DNA of 64,000 nt. It comes from Actinomycetota bacterium (GTDB taxonomy: Bacteria; Actinomycetota; Acidimicrobiia; IMCC26256; PALSA-610). Below are positions 45,976 through 54,514 of the stretch, one piece after another (the first letter of the stretch is position 1; every line of letters starts with the position of its first letter). Position numbers and translations under genes: made by a program. Below the pieces are notes generated by a model. The model saw nothing but the letters and a program-made list of their open reading frames with translations, was not told the origin of the DNA and searched no databases. The stretch spans positions 62,001 to 126,000 of the forward strand of contig SXJP01000052.1 of the NCBI GenBank assembly GCA_005779395.1, read 5' to 3'.

Positions 45976-47076
45976 ATGCGCGCCGCTTTGCTCGAACCTA
46001 CGGGTCGGCCACTAACAATTGTTTCCGACATAGACATTGCCGACCCTGGTCCTGGAGAGGTGCTCGTCAAGGTGCATGCCTGCGGGGTCTGCCACAGTGA
46101 CCTGTCCAATGTCAACGGCACTTTTCCTGTGCCTGGCCCAATCGTGCTTGGTCACGAAGCCGCTGGCGTCGTCGAAGCTGTCGGTGCTGGCGTTACGAGC
46201 GTCAAGCCGAACGATCGGGTGATTATCTCGCCGATCGCGACATGCGGTCACTGTTATACGTGTCTGCGCGGCGACTTCGGTGTGTGCGAACAAGCGATGG
46301 CGGTTACGAGTGGAACCTTCATCGACGGAAGTTCTCCACTTTCACGGTCCGGCAACACCGTCTACCGCGGTCTCGGTGTCGGCGGCTTCGGAGAATACGC
46401 AGTCGTTCGCGAGGCGGCTGCTGTCAAGGTCGCTAGCGATACACCATTAGAAATCGCGTGTGTCATTGGCTGCTCGATCCAGACAGGCGTCGGTGCAGTC
46501 ATCAGGACCGCGAAAGTCACACCAGGTAGCACCGTTCTTGTCATGGGTCTAGGCGGAGTCGGAATCGCGATCGTGCAAGGTGCTCGGCTAGCGGGAGCAA
46601 GTCGAATCATCGTTAGCGATCCCCTCTCGGCGCGACGAGACGCTGCTCAAAACTTCGGAGCAACAGACGCAATCGACCCAACTTCTGAAGACGTCGTGGG
46701 TCGAGTCTTGGAGATCACAGGAGGTGGTGTCGATTATGCGTTCGAGGCCGCTGGCAAGGGCGCTCTCGTCGACCAAGCGATCTGGACTACGCGCCCCGGC
46801 GGCATGATCGTGATGGTCGGCGCTGCACCAATCACAGACGCTGTCACCATCAACCCAGCAGTCGTGTTTATGGCCAGCGAAAAGAAACTCGTTGGCAGCT
46901 TTCTTGGTTCGAGCAACTCGCGGCGCGACATCCCTCTGCTGCTCGGGCTTTGGCGGTCTGGCCGTCTCGACTTCGAATCGATGATCACCAAAGAGCGTCC
47001 GATCACGGAGGTCAACGAGGCATTCGAAGACATGGAAGCTGGCCTCGGACTCCGCACCGTCCTCACATTCAATTGA
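45976..47076 (+). CDS. Zinc-dependent alcohol dehydrogenase (class III-like MDR)
   Basis: 366 residues. Catalytic zinc Cys in ACGVCHSD, GHEAAGVVEAVG, structural zinc cysteines in CGHCYTCLRGDFGVC, and cofactor motif VMGLGGVGIAIVQGARLAGA. Oxidises alcohols or S-hydroxymethyl-thiol adducts with NAD; a mycothiol- or nicotinoprotein-linked type is possible. Only 91 bases separate its start from the divergent MBL gene, so shared regulation is likely. Confidence 0.9.
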   Translation: MRAALLEPTGRPLTIVSDIDIADPGPGEVLVKVHACGVCHSDLSNVNGTFPVPGPIVLGHEAAGVVEAVGAGVTSVKPNDRVIISPIATCGHCYTCLRGDFGVCEQAMAVTSGTFIDGSSPLSRSGNTVYRGLGVGGFGEYAVVREAAAVKVASDTPLEIACVIGCSIQTGVGAVIRTAKVTPGSTVLVMGLGGVGIAIVQGARLAGASRIIVSDPLSARRDAAQNFGATDAIDPTSEDVVGRVLEITGGGVDYAFEAAGKGALVDQAIWTTRPGGMIVMVGAAPITDAVTINPAVVFMASEKKLVGSFLGSSNSRRDIPLLLGLWRSGRLDFESMITKERPITEVNEAFEDMEAGLGLRTVLTFN

Positions 47077-47840
47077 GTACATATTTCTTACTGCCACCGT
47101 CAGAATCAAAAGCACCTGGCGGCAAGCGGCCCTGGGATCCAGGCGACAACGACCTCGGCAACGCGCGCAGCGTCATCGCGACAAGTCTCCGAGACTTCGC
47201 TCGAAACGCGAATGACAACGAGGCGCGCAAGTTTTTCGGCATCAGCGGCGACCACCTCAAAAGGGCGCTAACGACCGCATCAACCGGTCTCGTCGGAACG
47301 CCAGCGATGGCGGCTGGCGCGCGTTACACCGGTGTCGTATGGCAACACCTCGCATTGGGCACGCTCGAAACAGAAATTAGAAAATTCGCATCGCGCAACG
47401 CGATGATCGTTTCAGGTTTAGGTGGACTCTTCACCGCGGGTGAAGCCATGCCCGACTACAGACTGAAGATGAGCGCACGATTGCACGGCATAGGCCTTGT
47501 GTCGACTTGGTGGAAACCAATATTGATGTCTAAGGCGAAAACAAAGTTTGGACGCCACACGGTTGTCGATCTACTTGGCAAAGAACAGGTAGCTGCAATC
47601 GATGTCGCAGGTATCGCTCGTCACACGATTCGCGTGCGTTTCATGAGCGCTTCGGGCACCGCAGCGGCTGGACATGCAGCGAAACAAGCAAAGGGCTTGT
47701 TAGCAAGGTCTTTGGTTAAGCATCACCGTGACGATCTTGTTGCGGTCTGTGCCGACTTCAAGGACACGGCATTTCGATTCTTAGACACAACCTCAATCGG
47801 GTCTGTCACGACCGTACGACTCGCGCCAAAGGCTACTTAG
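47073..47840 (+). CDS. yaaA: YaaA / DUF328 family peroxide-stress protein
   Basis: 255 residues from a TTG at 47073 that overlaps the upstream stop (TTGA). LPPSESKAPGG at the N-terminus, RYTGVVWQHL, IVSGLGGLFTAGEAMPDYRLKM and a basic C-terminal half with GHAAKQAKGLLAR match the YaaA family, which lowers Fenton damage by limiting free iron or binding DNA. It is shorter on shared motifs toward the C-terminus, as is usual in actinobacteria. Convergent with the Thr-rich gene. Confidence 0.82.
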   Translation: MSTYFLLPPSESKAPGGKRPWDPGDNDLGNARSVIATSLRDFARNANDNEARKFFGISGDHLKRALTTASTGLVGTPAMAAGARYTGVVWQHLALGTLETEIRKFASRNAMIVSGLGGLFTAGEAMPDYRLKMSARLHGIGLVSTWWKPILMSKAKTKFGRHTVVDLLGKEQVAAIDVAGIARHTIRVRFMSASGTAAAGHAAKQAKGLLARSLVKHHRDDLVAVCADFKDTAFRFLDTTSIGSVTTVRLAPKAT

Positions 47841-47859
47841 CCCAGAAGCTTGATCTGCT

Positions 47860-48510
47860 CTAGGTCGTGCACTTCTGCACGACTAGCGACTTAGTGACGC
47901 TACGAAGGTTGCCAGAAGTATCGATCGCCACTATCGGTACCGACAACGAGATCGAGTTCTGGCCCTCTGGAACCAAGCCTGCTGAGGCCTGGCGTACAAG
48001 CGACCAAGTTGTAGTTCCAAAAAAGCGAGTCATCGTTGTTCCAAACATCTTCGCTGATAACACGCCGGAGCTATCGGTGATCGACACCGAAAGTCTCACG
48101 CTCGTCCCGCAGGGCGCCTCATAAAACACCGATGGTGCAGACACCAGCGCACCAATTGTCGGTGCTGTCTTATCTCCTGGCGACGACGTGGTTGTTGTGG
48201 CCGCGACGGTCGACGAGGTTGTTGTCGAACTTTCAACCGTCGTGGTTGTGTCTGGCGGGAGCGTGGTTACCGTTGTCGTAGCAATCGCCGACGACGTTGC
48301 TGGCACGAACACCGTTGTTGGCGGGGCGACGTAGGCAGTCGTAGTAGTTGTCGCTGGCGGGAGAGTGAATGGCGTCGTCGAGATATTGGGTGGTTCGTCG
48401 AGGTGCGTGAACGCGAATATGCCCGCAATGAGCACAAATACCCCTGTTACGGCTATGGCAATATCGCCGTAGCGTTTTAGGTCTTCACGGTCGGACCGCC
48501 AAAAAATCAC
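47860..48510 (-). CDS. Thr-rich membrane-anchored extracellular protein
   Basis: 216 residues: short basic cytoplasmic start, one membrane helix (about 17-35, AIAVTGVFVLIAGIFAF), a Thr/Pro/Ser/Val-rich stalk (about 45-110, many TTTT and TTV runs) and a C-terminal domain of about 100 residues with two cysteines (CGT near 133 and the final KCTT) that may form a disulfide in an Ig-like fold. Likely a surface protein with a stalk that could be O-glycosylated. Family not recognised. Confidence 0.75.
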   Translation of the reverse strand: MIFWRSDREDLKRYGDIAIAVTGVFVLIAGIFAFTHLDEPPNISTTPFTLPPATTTTTAYVAPPTTVFVPATSSAIATTTVTTLPPDTTTTVESSTTTSSTVAATTTTSSPGDKTAPTIGALVSAPSVFYEAPCGTSVRLSVSITDSSGVLSAKMFGTTMTRFFGTTTWSLVRQASAGLVPEGQNSISLSVPIVAIDTSGNLRSVTKSLVVQKCTT

Positions 48511-48593
48511 TGCCGTCCTCCGGATCTGACGTGTGAGCCATGATTGTAGGACCCAACCGCGTTTCTCGGAACTAGGTCACGGCTAGACGAGTC

Positions 48594-49403
48594 TTACCCG
48601 ACTTCGATCCGCACATCGGCGAGATCACCTTCGAAGTAGTCGCACTCGACGTCATTTGAAGGATTGCACTCGGCTTTGCCTCCAATAAAGATTTCGGCGC
48701 TGTTAGCGATGGGTCCGGTCTCGCCCTCTTTCTCTTTCGTCGTCCCATCAACGACGATCTGCACGCCGTCCGGCGTCCACTCGCAGGAAAGTAAATGCCA
48801 CTCGCCGTCGTCGATGCGCACCTTCGACGCCACGCCGATGGCTGATCGCGATCCCTTGAATTCGCAATGCGGGATTCCTGGTGTTCCTCCGTTGGCGTTC
48901 ACCTCAACCTTCCAAAATCCGCCTGCGACCTGGCTTTGGCCCTTTTGGATGATGTTGTGCTCGCCTGTGCTACTCGTCCTGATCCGCACACTTATCGAAA
49001 AATCGCTGCGGGCAATGTCGAAGTCTGGCGAGTCGGCAACGGTTACCAGCCGTGATGAATCGACAACGCTATCGATCGCTTTGGAAAACGCGTAGTGGTC
49101 GCTAGTTCGCTCAACCGAGGCGCCGACAACACCGACATGTCCATTGCCTGACACGTCGCGCATTTCGGATGCCGACTTGTCATCCATCGGCCACAAGGCG
49201 ACTATTCGGTCTGAACCGCCATCGGAAGTCGTGACTGTGACGTGTGAATCAGAAGTCGGCGACCCATTCCCCGATGTTGAGGGAGCATCAGTCCCCCCAC
49301 CACAACCCGCGGCCAACACAGCACACAGCATCATCCCGAGGGACCTTCGCACGCACCAGGGTACGCCAATCAGGCCCGACAAGTGCAGACAACCCAAAGT
49401 CAT
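48594..49403 (-). CDS. Lipoprotein with LamG/concanavalin A-like domain
   Basis: About 270 residues. A lipobox LAAGC follows a hydrophobic stretch (LGMMLCAVLAAGC), then a Ser/Thr/Gly spacer and a laminin-G/concanavalin-like beta sandwich (VALWPMDDKSASEMRDVSGNGH ... DFSISVRIRTSS ... DGEWHLLSCEWTPDGVQIVVDG ... EIFIGGKAE). Predicted to be anchored to the membrane and bind carbohydrate or protein. The start may be ATG 49403 or GTG 49352; the latter gives a more compact signal peptide (VRRSLGMML). It is divergent from the TPR-glycosyltransferase gene. Confidence 0.8.
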   Translation of the reverse strand: MTLGCLHLSGLIGVPWCVRRSLGMMLCAVLAAGCGGGTDAPSTSGNGSPTSDSHVTVTTSDGGSDRIVALWPMDDKSASEMRDVSGNGHVGVVGASVERTSDHYAFSKAIDSVVDSSRLVTVADSPDFDIARSDFSISVRIRTSSTGEHNIIQKGQSQVAGGFWKVEVNANGGTPGIPHCEFKGSRSAIGVASKVRIDDGEWHLLSCEWTPDGVQIVVDGTTKEKEGETGPIANSAEIFIGGKAECNPSNDVECDYFEGDLADVRIEVG

Positions 49404-49438
49404 TCGGACAGCAATTCGGTCATACCTGAGTTCTCCCG

Positions 49439-49446
49439 GCCGATTA
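49439..49446 (+). promoter_or_regulatory. Sigma-28-like -10 element before the TPR-glycosyltransferase operon
   Basis: GCCGATTA differs by one base from the sigma-28 -10 consensus GCCGATAA, and lies 38 bases before the ATG at 49484. A -35 at 15-base spacing reads TCAT (consensus TAAA), so the match is weak there. The same CGGCCGATTAGT string occurs on the minus strand before the TPR-pseI operon (60743-60754), which supports a shared promoter type. Confidence 0.4.
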
Positions 49447-49483
49447 GTCAGAACACGTAGAACACATCGCGTCGAGGAGGGGT

Positions 49484-51337
49484 ATGGGTAAACGGCAGCG
49501 AGCGCAGCGATACGGCACAAACCATGCCGCTTCGCGCCTCGCGCCTACTCCAATCAACCTCGCTAGAGCACGCGAATCGTTTGCTTCTGGCGTCGCAGAG
49601 TTCGAATCAGGAAACCCTAAGTCCGCGGCCGCCGCCCTCGATGATGTGTTGCGCATCTTGCCTACTTCATCTGATGCTCTGTGCGTTCGTGGAATGATTG
49701 CGGCAGCACTCGACGACAGCGAAGTAGCAGTGCGGTGTTTGCGCGACGGTTTACGCCTACGTGGCGGAATCCCCGATGGCATGACAGCGTCGGCATGGAA
49801 TCAGCTAGGCGTCTGTGAGCGCGCTCAAGGCGAACTCGATAGCGCCGAGACGACCCTGCGCACTCTCGTCGAAACGATCGCAGAGCACGGCGAAGGCTGG
49901 CACAATCTTGCTGTTGTTTTATCGGACCTCGCACGTCATGGCGAGTCTGTAGCGGCGTCTCGCAAAGCGTGCGCGCTGATGCCCGAAAATGTCGCAGCGC
50001 TCTTGCAACTCGCGAAGCAGTTACGTACGCAAGGCAGACTCAACAGCAGTATTGCGGTATTGCGACGAGCGGTGGACATTGCACCAGGAGACCCTGACGC
50101 CGTGACCAGTCTCGGGAACGCGTTGTTTTTCCTAGGCGAAGTTGACGAGGGTCTCATTTATATGCACCGCGCTTGCGACCTGAGTCCGAATGCCCCTGTT
50201 GTCTGGACAAATCTCGCCACAATGCTCTACTCATTGGTCGAAACCGATGCTGCTCTCGCTGCACACGAACGTGCGTTGTCGAATGGTCTCGACGAAGTCG
50301 GATTTCGCTTCCGTCGTAGCGCAGCGCTTCTGCAAAAAGGCCTCCTGCGCGAGGGCTGGACCGAATATGAACAACGCCTCGACGGTGATCCACCGCTGCG
50401 TCGTTGGGGTGGGACGCCAGTCTGGGATGGAAGCTCCTTCGACGGACAAACACTCCTGGTGTACCGAGAGCAAGGCATCGGCGATGAACTCATGTTCGCG
50501 AGTTGTTTGCCAGATGTCTTTGACCTCGCTGGCACTAACGGACGAGTAATCATCGAGTCCGATCCGCGTCTCGTGCAATTGCTAAGTCGTTCATTTCCAC
50601 TAGCGGAAGTGCGTGCGAATTCGGACACTGGAACAGCACCCAAAGACGTGTCTCCTCCCGTTTGCGACGATGCAGATATTGCTGTCGCAATTGGCAGTCT
50701 CGCCCACCACCTTCGCAACTCGCTAGACAAGTTCCGAACAGCGCCTAACGGCTACTTGTTTACTAGCGAAGAATTAGTCGCGCGCTGGAGTGACCGACTC
50801 TCCGCTATCGGAAGCGGCCCCTACGTCGGAATCTCCTGGCGCTCGATGGTCAGGACTGCCGAACGGAGACTCGAATACAGCCGTCTCCAGGAATGGGAAT
50901 CGATCCTCACCATCCCTGGCATCCAATTTGTGTTGTTGCAGTACGACAACTGCGAACGAGAAGTGTTCGACGCAGAGCAACAGTTCGGTATTCGGATTCA
51001 CCAGTGGCGCGACCTCGACCTGCGCAACGACTTCGACAACATCGCAGCCCTTATGAAGAACCTCGACCTAGTTATCGCACCACGAAGCGCAGTCACGATG
51101 CTCGCTGGGGCGATCGGTGCACCGACTATCGCGATTGGCAACGAGGGCGACTGGTCAGAGTGTGGAACCACTCAACTTCCCTGGTTCACCAGCGTCGAAT
51201 GCATCAACCGCAATGTGCGTCAACCTTGGAAGGTCGTGCTCAACGCTGCCGCTCAGCGAATCGAACGCCTGTCCCGCGGCGAGGTCGCTGTCGATCCACC
51301 GTTTATCCCTGTAATCCATGCCCTTCGAGGAGCTTGA
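49484..51337 (+). CDS. TPR protein with glycosyltransferase-like C-terminal domain, candidate flagellin glycosyltransferase
   Basis: 617 residues. About 25-285 are tetratricopeptide repeats (AWNQLGVCERAQGELDSAETTL, AVTSLGNALFFLGEVDEGLIYMHRA, VWTNLATMLYSLVETDAALAAHERAL). About 330-600 resemble a GT-B/GT9-like catalytic domain: YREQGIGDELMFASCL, YVGISWRS and LDLVIAPRSAVTMLAGAIGAPTIAIG. TPR-GT proteins of this kind glycosylate surface proteins. The gene stops 2 bases before pseB, in an operon for pseudaminic acid, and no Maf-type gene is seen, so it is a good candidate to place the sugar on flagellin; this is inference. GGAGGGG precedes the start. Confidence 0.78.
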   Translation: MGKRQRAQRYGTNHAASRLAPTPINLARARESFASGVAEFESGNPKSAAAALDDVLRILPTSSDALCVRGMIAAALDDSEVAVRCLRDGLRLRGGIPDGMTASAWNQLGVCERAQGELDSAETTLRTLVETIAEHGEGWHNLAVVLSDLARHGESVAASRKACALMPENVAALLQLAKQLRTQGRLNSSIAVLRRAVDIAPGDPDAVTSLGNALFFLGEVDEGLIYMHRACDLSPNAPVVWTNLATMLYSLVETDAALAAHERALSNGLDEVGFRFRRSAALLQKGLLREGWTEYEQRLDGDPPLRRWGGTPVWDGSSFDGQTLLVYREQGIGDELMFASCLPDVFDLAGTNGRVIIESDPRLVQLLSRSFPLAEVRANSDTGTAPKDVSPPVCDDADIAVAIGSLAHHLRNSLDKFRTAPNGYLFTSEELVARWSDRLSAIGSGPYVGISWRSMVRTAERRLEYSRLQEWESILTIPGIQFVLLQYDNCEREVFDAEQQFGIRIHQWRDLDLRNDFDNIAALMKNLDLVIAPRSAVTMLAGAIGAPTIAIGNEGDWSECGTTQLPWFTSVECINRNVRQPWKVVLNAAAQRIERLSRGEVAVDPPFIPVIHALRGA

Positions 51338-51339
51338 AC

Positions 51340-52356
51340 GTGTCACTTTCATTTTCGCCCCAACTTGATCTTTCCGGTGCAACAATTCTGCTAACTGGTG
51401 GAACTGGATCATTCGGCAACGCATTTACACGAAGAGTCATCGACGAATGGCCAGACGTGACCGTGCGTATCTATTCGCGCGACGAATTGAAGCAGTCCGA
51501 GATGCGCACGAAGTTCGAAGAGGACAACCTGCGTTTTCTAATTGGAGACGTGCGCGACCGCCTGCGGCTTTCACGCGCTGCTGAAGGATGCGATCTTGTT
51601 GTGCACGCTGCCGCCATGAAACAAGTGCCAGCATGCGAGTACAACCCTTTCGAAGCCGTGCGTACCAACGTTCTTGGCGCCCAGCACGTAGTTGATGCTG
51701 CGATCGACGCAAAAGTGCCACGCGTCGTGGCGCTTTCGACAGACAAGGCTGTCAACCCTGTGAATCTCTACGGTGCCACCAAGCTGTGCGCCGAAAAGAT
51801 ATTCGTGCAGGGCAACGCCTACGCGGCGCAATCACAGACGCGACTCGCATGTGTCAGGTACGGCAATGTCGTTGGTTCTCGTGGTTCCGTGGTTCCGTTG
51901 TTCCGCTCGCAGATGGCGGAACGCGGAAGGCTCACGATTACGGATGAGCGCATGACACGCTTTTGGATCACTCTCCCACAGGCTGTCGATCTAGTCCTGC
52001 ACGCCCTGACGAACATGGAAGGTGGCGAGATATTTATTCCAAAGATTCCTTCGATGCGCGTAATCGACCTCGCCGAAGCAATGGCACCAGGAGTCGGGCG
52101 CGACGTCATCGGCATCCGTCCTGGCGAAAAACTTCACGAGCTAATGATTACAGCGGATGAATCTCGCCACACCATCGACGCTGGCGACACCTACGTCGTG
52201 CTACCAGAGCACCCGTGGTGGAGCAATGAGTCTTCTCGTATCAAAGGCGAGCGGGTAGCCGACGGATTCGTGTTCGCTAGCGACACGAACGACTGGTGGC
52301 TGAGCGAGCACGACTTGGCAGGCTTGCTACGTTTCGCGCCAGCGACGGCAGCATAA
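51340..52356 (+). CDS. pseB: UDP-N-acetylglucosamine 4,6-dehydratase (5-inverting)
   Basis: 338-residue extended SDR, first enzyme of pseudaminic acid synthesis. TGGTGSFGNAFTRRV cofactor motif, YSRDELKQSEM, AAAMKQVPACEYNPFE (Lys of the inverting dehydratase), STDKAVNPVNLYGATK with active Tyr/Lys and VRYGNVVGSRGSVVPLF. The GTG start at 51340 has GAGGAG before it; the longer frame inside the previous gene is rejected. Confidence 0.93.
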   Translation: MSLSFSPQLDLSGATILLTGGTGSFGNAFTRRVIDEWPDVTVRIYSRDELKQSEMRTKFEEDNLRFLIGDVRDRLRLSRAAEGCDLVVHAAAMKQVPACEYNPFEAVRTNVLGAQHVVDAAIDAKVPRVVALSTDKAVNPVNLYGATKLCAEKIFVQGNAYAAQSQTRLACVRYGNVVGSRGSVVPLFRSQMAERGRLTITDERMTRFWITLPQAVDLVLHALTNMEGGEIFIPKIPSMRVIDLAEAMAPGVGRDVIGIRPGEKLHELMITADESRHTIDAGDTYVVLPEHPWWSNESSRIKGERVADGFVFASDTNDWWLSEHDLAGLLRFAPATAA

Positions 52357-52371
52357 CGCGAGTCCAGGCAG

Positions 52372-53490
52372 ATGCTGGTCGAGATGCCATCTGATGTGGC
52401 GCCAATTCCGTATGGGCGGCAATGCGTAGACGAAGCCGATGTCGCTGCTGTCGTTCGGGTTCTGCGCGGAGAGTGGCTCACGCAAGGCCCAGCTATCGAG
52501 GCATTCGAGACTGCACTAGCAAACAAGGTGAACGCCAAGTATTGCGTTGCTTTCTCGAGCGGGACTGCTGCTCTGCATGCAGCGATGGCTGCAGCCAAGA
52601 TCGGACCAGGACAGAGGGTAGTCACGTCGCCTCTGTCATTTGCTGCTAGCGCCAACTGCGCGCGGTACGTCGGTGCAGACATCGCATTCGTCGACATCGA
52701 CCCGAAGACCCTCAATATCAACATAAACGCCGTAGCGGACTGCGACGCTCTCGTCGCAGTTCACTATGCAGGGTTACCTGTCAACCTGCGTCACCTGCGA
52801 GAGCGACCTCGCATCGTGATCGAAGATGCAGCCCACGCGCTAGGAGCGATGACCCCTGACGGGCCGGTCGGCAATTGTGCCCGTAGCGACATGTGTGTCT
52901 TTTCGTTCCATCCGGTGAAGGCAATCACCACAGGCGAAGGTGGTGCGATCACGACTAATGACGAAGAGTTGTGTAATCACCTCCGCAAGTTTCGGTCGCA
53001 TGGAATTGTTCGGAAGCCGGAACAGGGTGACTGGTATTACGAAATCGAAGAACTGGGTTACAACTATCGGATCACAGACATCCAAGCTGCGCTCGGGTCT
53101 AGCCAGCTCGAGCAGTTGGGAAGTTTCGTAGGAATGCGTAACGCGCTAGCTACGCGTTATCAGCAACTTCTCGGCGACTTCTCGGAAGTCGAGTTACCGC
53201 CAACGGCGCCAAGCGGTTCTTGGCACGGCTACCACCTTTTCCCGATTCGCGTCGCGGACAGACGGCGAGTGTTCGACTCGATGCGTGAAGCAGGAATTGG
53301 CGTTCAGGTCCACTACGTTCCGATTTACCGGCATCCGATCTATGCAGAACTTGGTTTCGAAAGCAGCCATTTTCCCGAGACCGAGAAGGCCTACGAGGGT
53401 TTACTGTCGCTACCTCTATATCCGCTGCTTACGAAAGATGACCAGGATCGCGTTGTCGAGGTGTTAGTGACTGCACTTAGTCGTGGATGA
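52372..53490 (+). CDS. pseC: UDP-4-amino-4,6-dideoxy-N-acetyl-L-altrosamine transaminase
   Basis: 372-residue PLP enzyme of the DegT/DnrJ/EryC1 family. Gly/Ser-rich start of the PLP site SSGTAALHAAM, EDAAHALGA (Asp152), FSFHPVKAITTGEGG with the PLP lysine Lys183, and GYNYRITDIQAALG. Second enzyme of the pathway, directly after PseB (15-base gap). ATG 52372 or 52384 may be used. Its last bases overlap the small minus-strand frame at 53477. Confidence 0.93.
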   Translation: MLVEMPSDVAPIPYGRQCVDEADVAAVVRVLRGEWLTQGPAIEAFETALANKVNAKYCVAFSSGTAALHAAMAAAKIGPGQRVVTSPLSFAASANCARYVGADIAFVDIDPKTLNININAVADCDALVAVHYAGLPVNLRHLRERPRIVIEDAAHALGAMTPDGPVGNCARSDMCVFSFHPVKAITTGEGGAITTNDEELCNHLRKFRSHGIVRKPEQGDWYYEIEELGYNYRITDIQAALGSSQLEQLGSFVGMRNALATRYQQLLGDFSEVELPPTAPSGSWHGYHLFPIRVADRRRVFDSMREAGIGVQVHYVPIYRHPIYAELGFESSHFPETEKAYEGLLSLPLYPLLTKDDQDRVVEVLVTALSRG

Positions 53491-53683
53491 GTTGCGCGCT
53501 AGGTGGCTCCGCTGGCAATTCGTTTTGACTCGCTGGGGACTCGGCTCGGCCCATAAATAACAAGCCAACTGCAATGGCACCAGCGCACGCCCAGACCGTG
53601 ACCAGAAGAGCCATTGGAGAACGACGAAACCAGCTTGTGGTGACAACCTCTGGGGACTTTGGTAGGAGTTCAAGCTCTATCAT
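53477..53683 (-). CDS. Small putative single-pass membrane protein
   Basis: 68 residues with one strong hydrophobic helix (about 24-42, ALLVTVWACAGAIAVGLLF), a basic N-terminal side (WFRRS) and a Pro/Glu/Ser tail. It is in the strand of the pse/hisF operon, 73 bases after hisF-like stop, and overlaps the pseC 3' end by 14 bases. No family recognised; it could be spurious. Confidence 0.4.
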   Translation of the reverse strand: MIELELLPKSPEVVTTSWFRRSPMALLVTVWACAGAIAVGLLFMGRAESPASQNELPAEPPSAQLIHD

Positions 53684-53704
53684 CGACCTTATCCAACATA
53701 AAAC

Positions 53705-53754
53705 GTCTAGTAGACGAACTATAACGCAATTGTTATAGGAGCGCCAAACGCTCT
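53705..53754. promoter_or_regulatory. Three adjacent hairpin-forming repeats between convergent pse operons
   Basis: CGTCTAGTAGACG (53705-53717), CTATAAC-GCAATT-GTTATAG (53720-53739) and GAGCG-CCAAA-CGCTC (53740-53754) follow one another, the last ending just before the hisF-like stop codon and followed on the plus strand by TTTC. The set could form a bidirectional terminator/antisense buffer; the region is AT-richer than its surroundings. The rest of 53491-53755 contains only the weak 68-codon frame. Confidence 0.5.
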
Positions 53755-53755
53755 T

Positions 53756-54514
53756 TCAGATGCGCGTAAGAATCCCGCGGCTAGCGAGGTACTGCTTGGC
53801 TTCCATCGGGGTCTTTTCCGTGAAATGAAACAGCGAAGCAGCAGCAACGGCCGATGCTCCGGCGGCTGTAATCACGTCATACATATCGGAGAACTCCCCG
53901 GCCCCTCCGCTCGCAATAACTGGGATGGTCACGGCTTCTACGACCCTGCGAATGGTCTCAGTGTCGTAGCCAGCCATCACGCCATCGTGATCCACCGACT
54001 GGATGATGATTTCGCCAGCGCCAAGCACTTCGAGTTCCTTGGCCCAAACAACCGGATCGAGTCCCGTGTCATGGGTGCCACTGGCCGTCCAAACGGTTGG
54101 CTCGCCATGGCCGTCGCGCTTGGTATCGATCGCCACCACAATGCACTGCACCCCGAATCGTTCACTCCCTAGGCGGACGACATCTGGCTCTTCTACCGCA
54201 ACAGTGTTCAGCACGACCTTGTCTGCCCCTACCGCGAGTAGCCCACGAATATCGTCGACACTTCGGATTCCCCCACCGACGCACAAGGGCATGAAGCAGT
54301 GGTCTGCGATCTCGTCAATGAGTTTGAAATCCGGGCGGCGATCATCGAGTGTCGCGCGCACATCAAAGAACACAAGTTCATCGACGTTCCGCAAGTTGTA
54401 CACCTGCACCGCTTGGACTGGACTCCCTACAACGCGCTGGCTATCGAATTGGAGCCCTTTGACCAAGGTGAAATCGCGGTAAAGCAGCGTAGGAATAATT
54501 CGCGTCTTCAACAT
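53756..54514 (-). CDS. HisF-like cyclase subunit of the amidotransferase for sugar modification
   Basis: 252-residue TIM barrel like imidazole glycerol phosphate synthase HisF: RIIPTLLYRD, VFFDVRATLDDRR, PLCVGGGIRSVDDIR, GADKVVLNTVAVEEP, IQSVDHDGVMAGYD and IPVIASGGAGEF. HisF proteins of histidine biosynthesis begin MLAKRIIPCLDV; this one reads MLKTRIIPTLLYRD, the variant seen in surface-sugar clusters (WbuZ/HisF2). Other his genes are absent. Probably makes or channels ammonia with the HisH-like partner to the amidotransferase at 55141. The start is taken at 54514, overlapping the upstream stop by one base (TGATG). Confidence 0.88.
   Translation of the reverse strand: MLKTRIIPTLLYRDFTLVKGLQFDSQRVVGSPVQAVQVYNLRNVDELVFFDVRATLDDRRPDFKLIDEIADHCFMPLCVGGGIRSVDDIRGLLAVGADKVVLNTVAVEEPDVVRLGSERFGVQCIVVAIDTKRDGHGEPTVWTASGTHDTGLDPVVWAKELEVLGAGEIIIQSVDHDGVMAGYDTETIRRVVEAVTIPVIASGGAGEFSDMYDVITAAGASAVAAASLFHFTEKTPMEAKQYLASRGILTRI

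Noticed and set aside
48180..48400. Repetitive ACC/GTT-rich stretch suggesting a microsatellite or CRISPR
   Set aside because: It encodes the Thr-rich stalk of a protein; no direct repeats with regular spacers exist.
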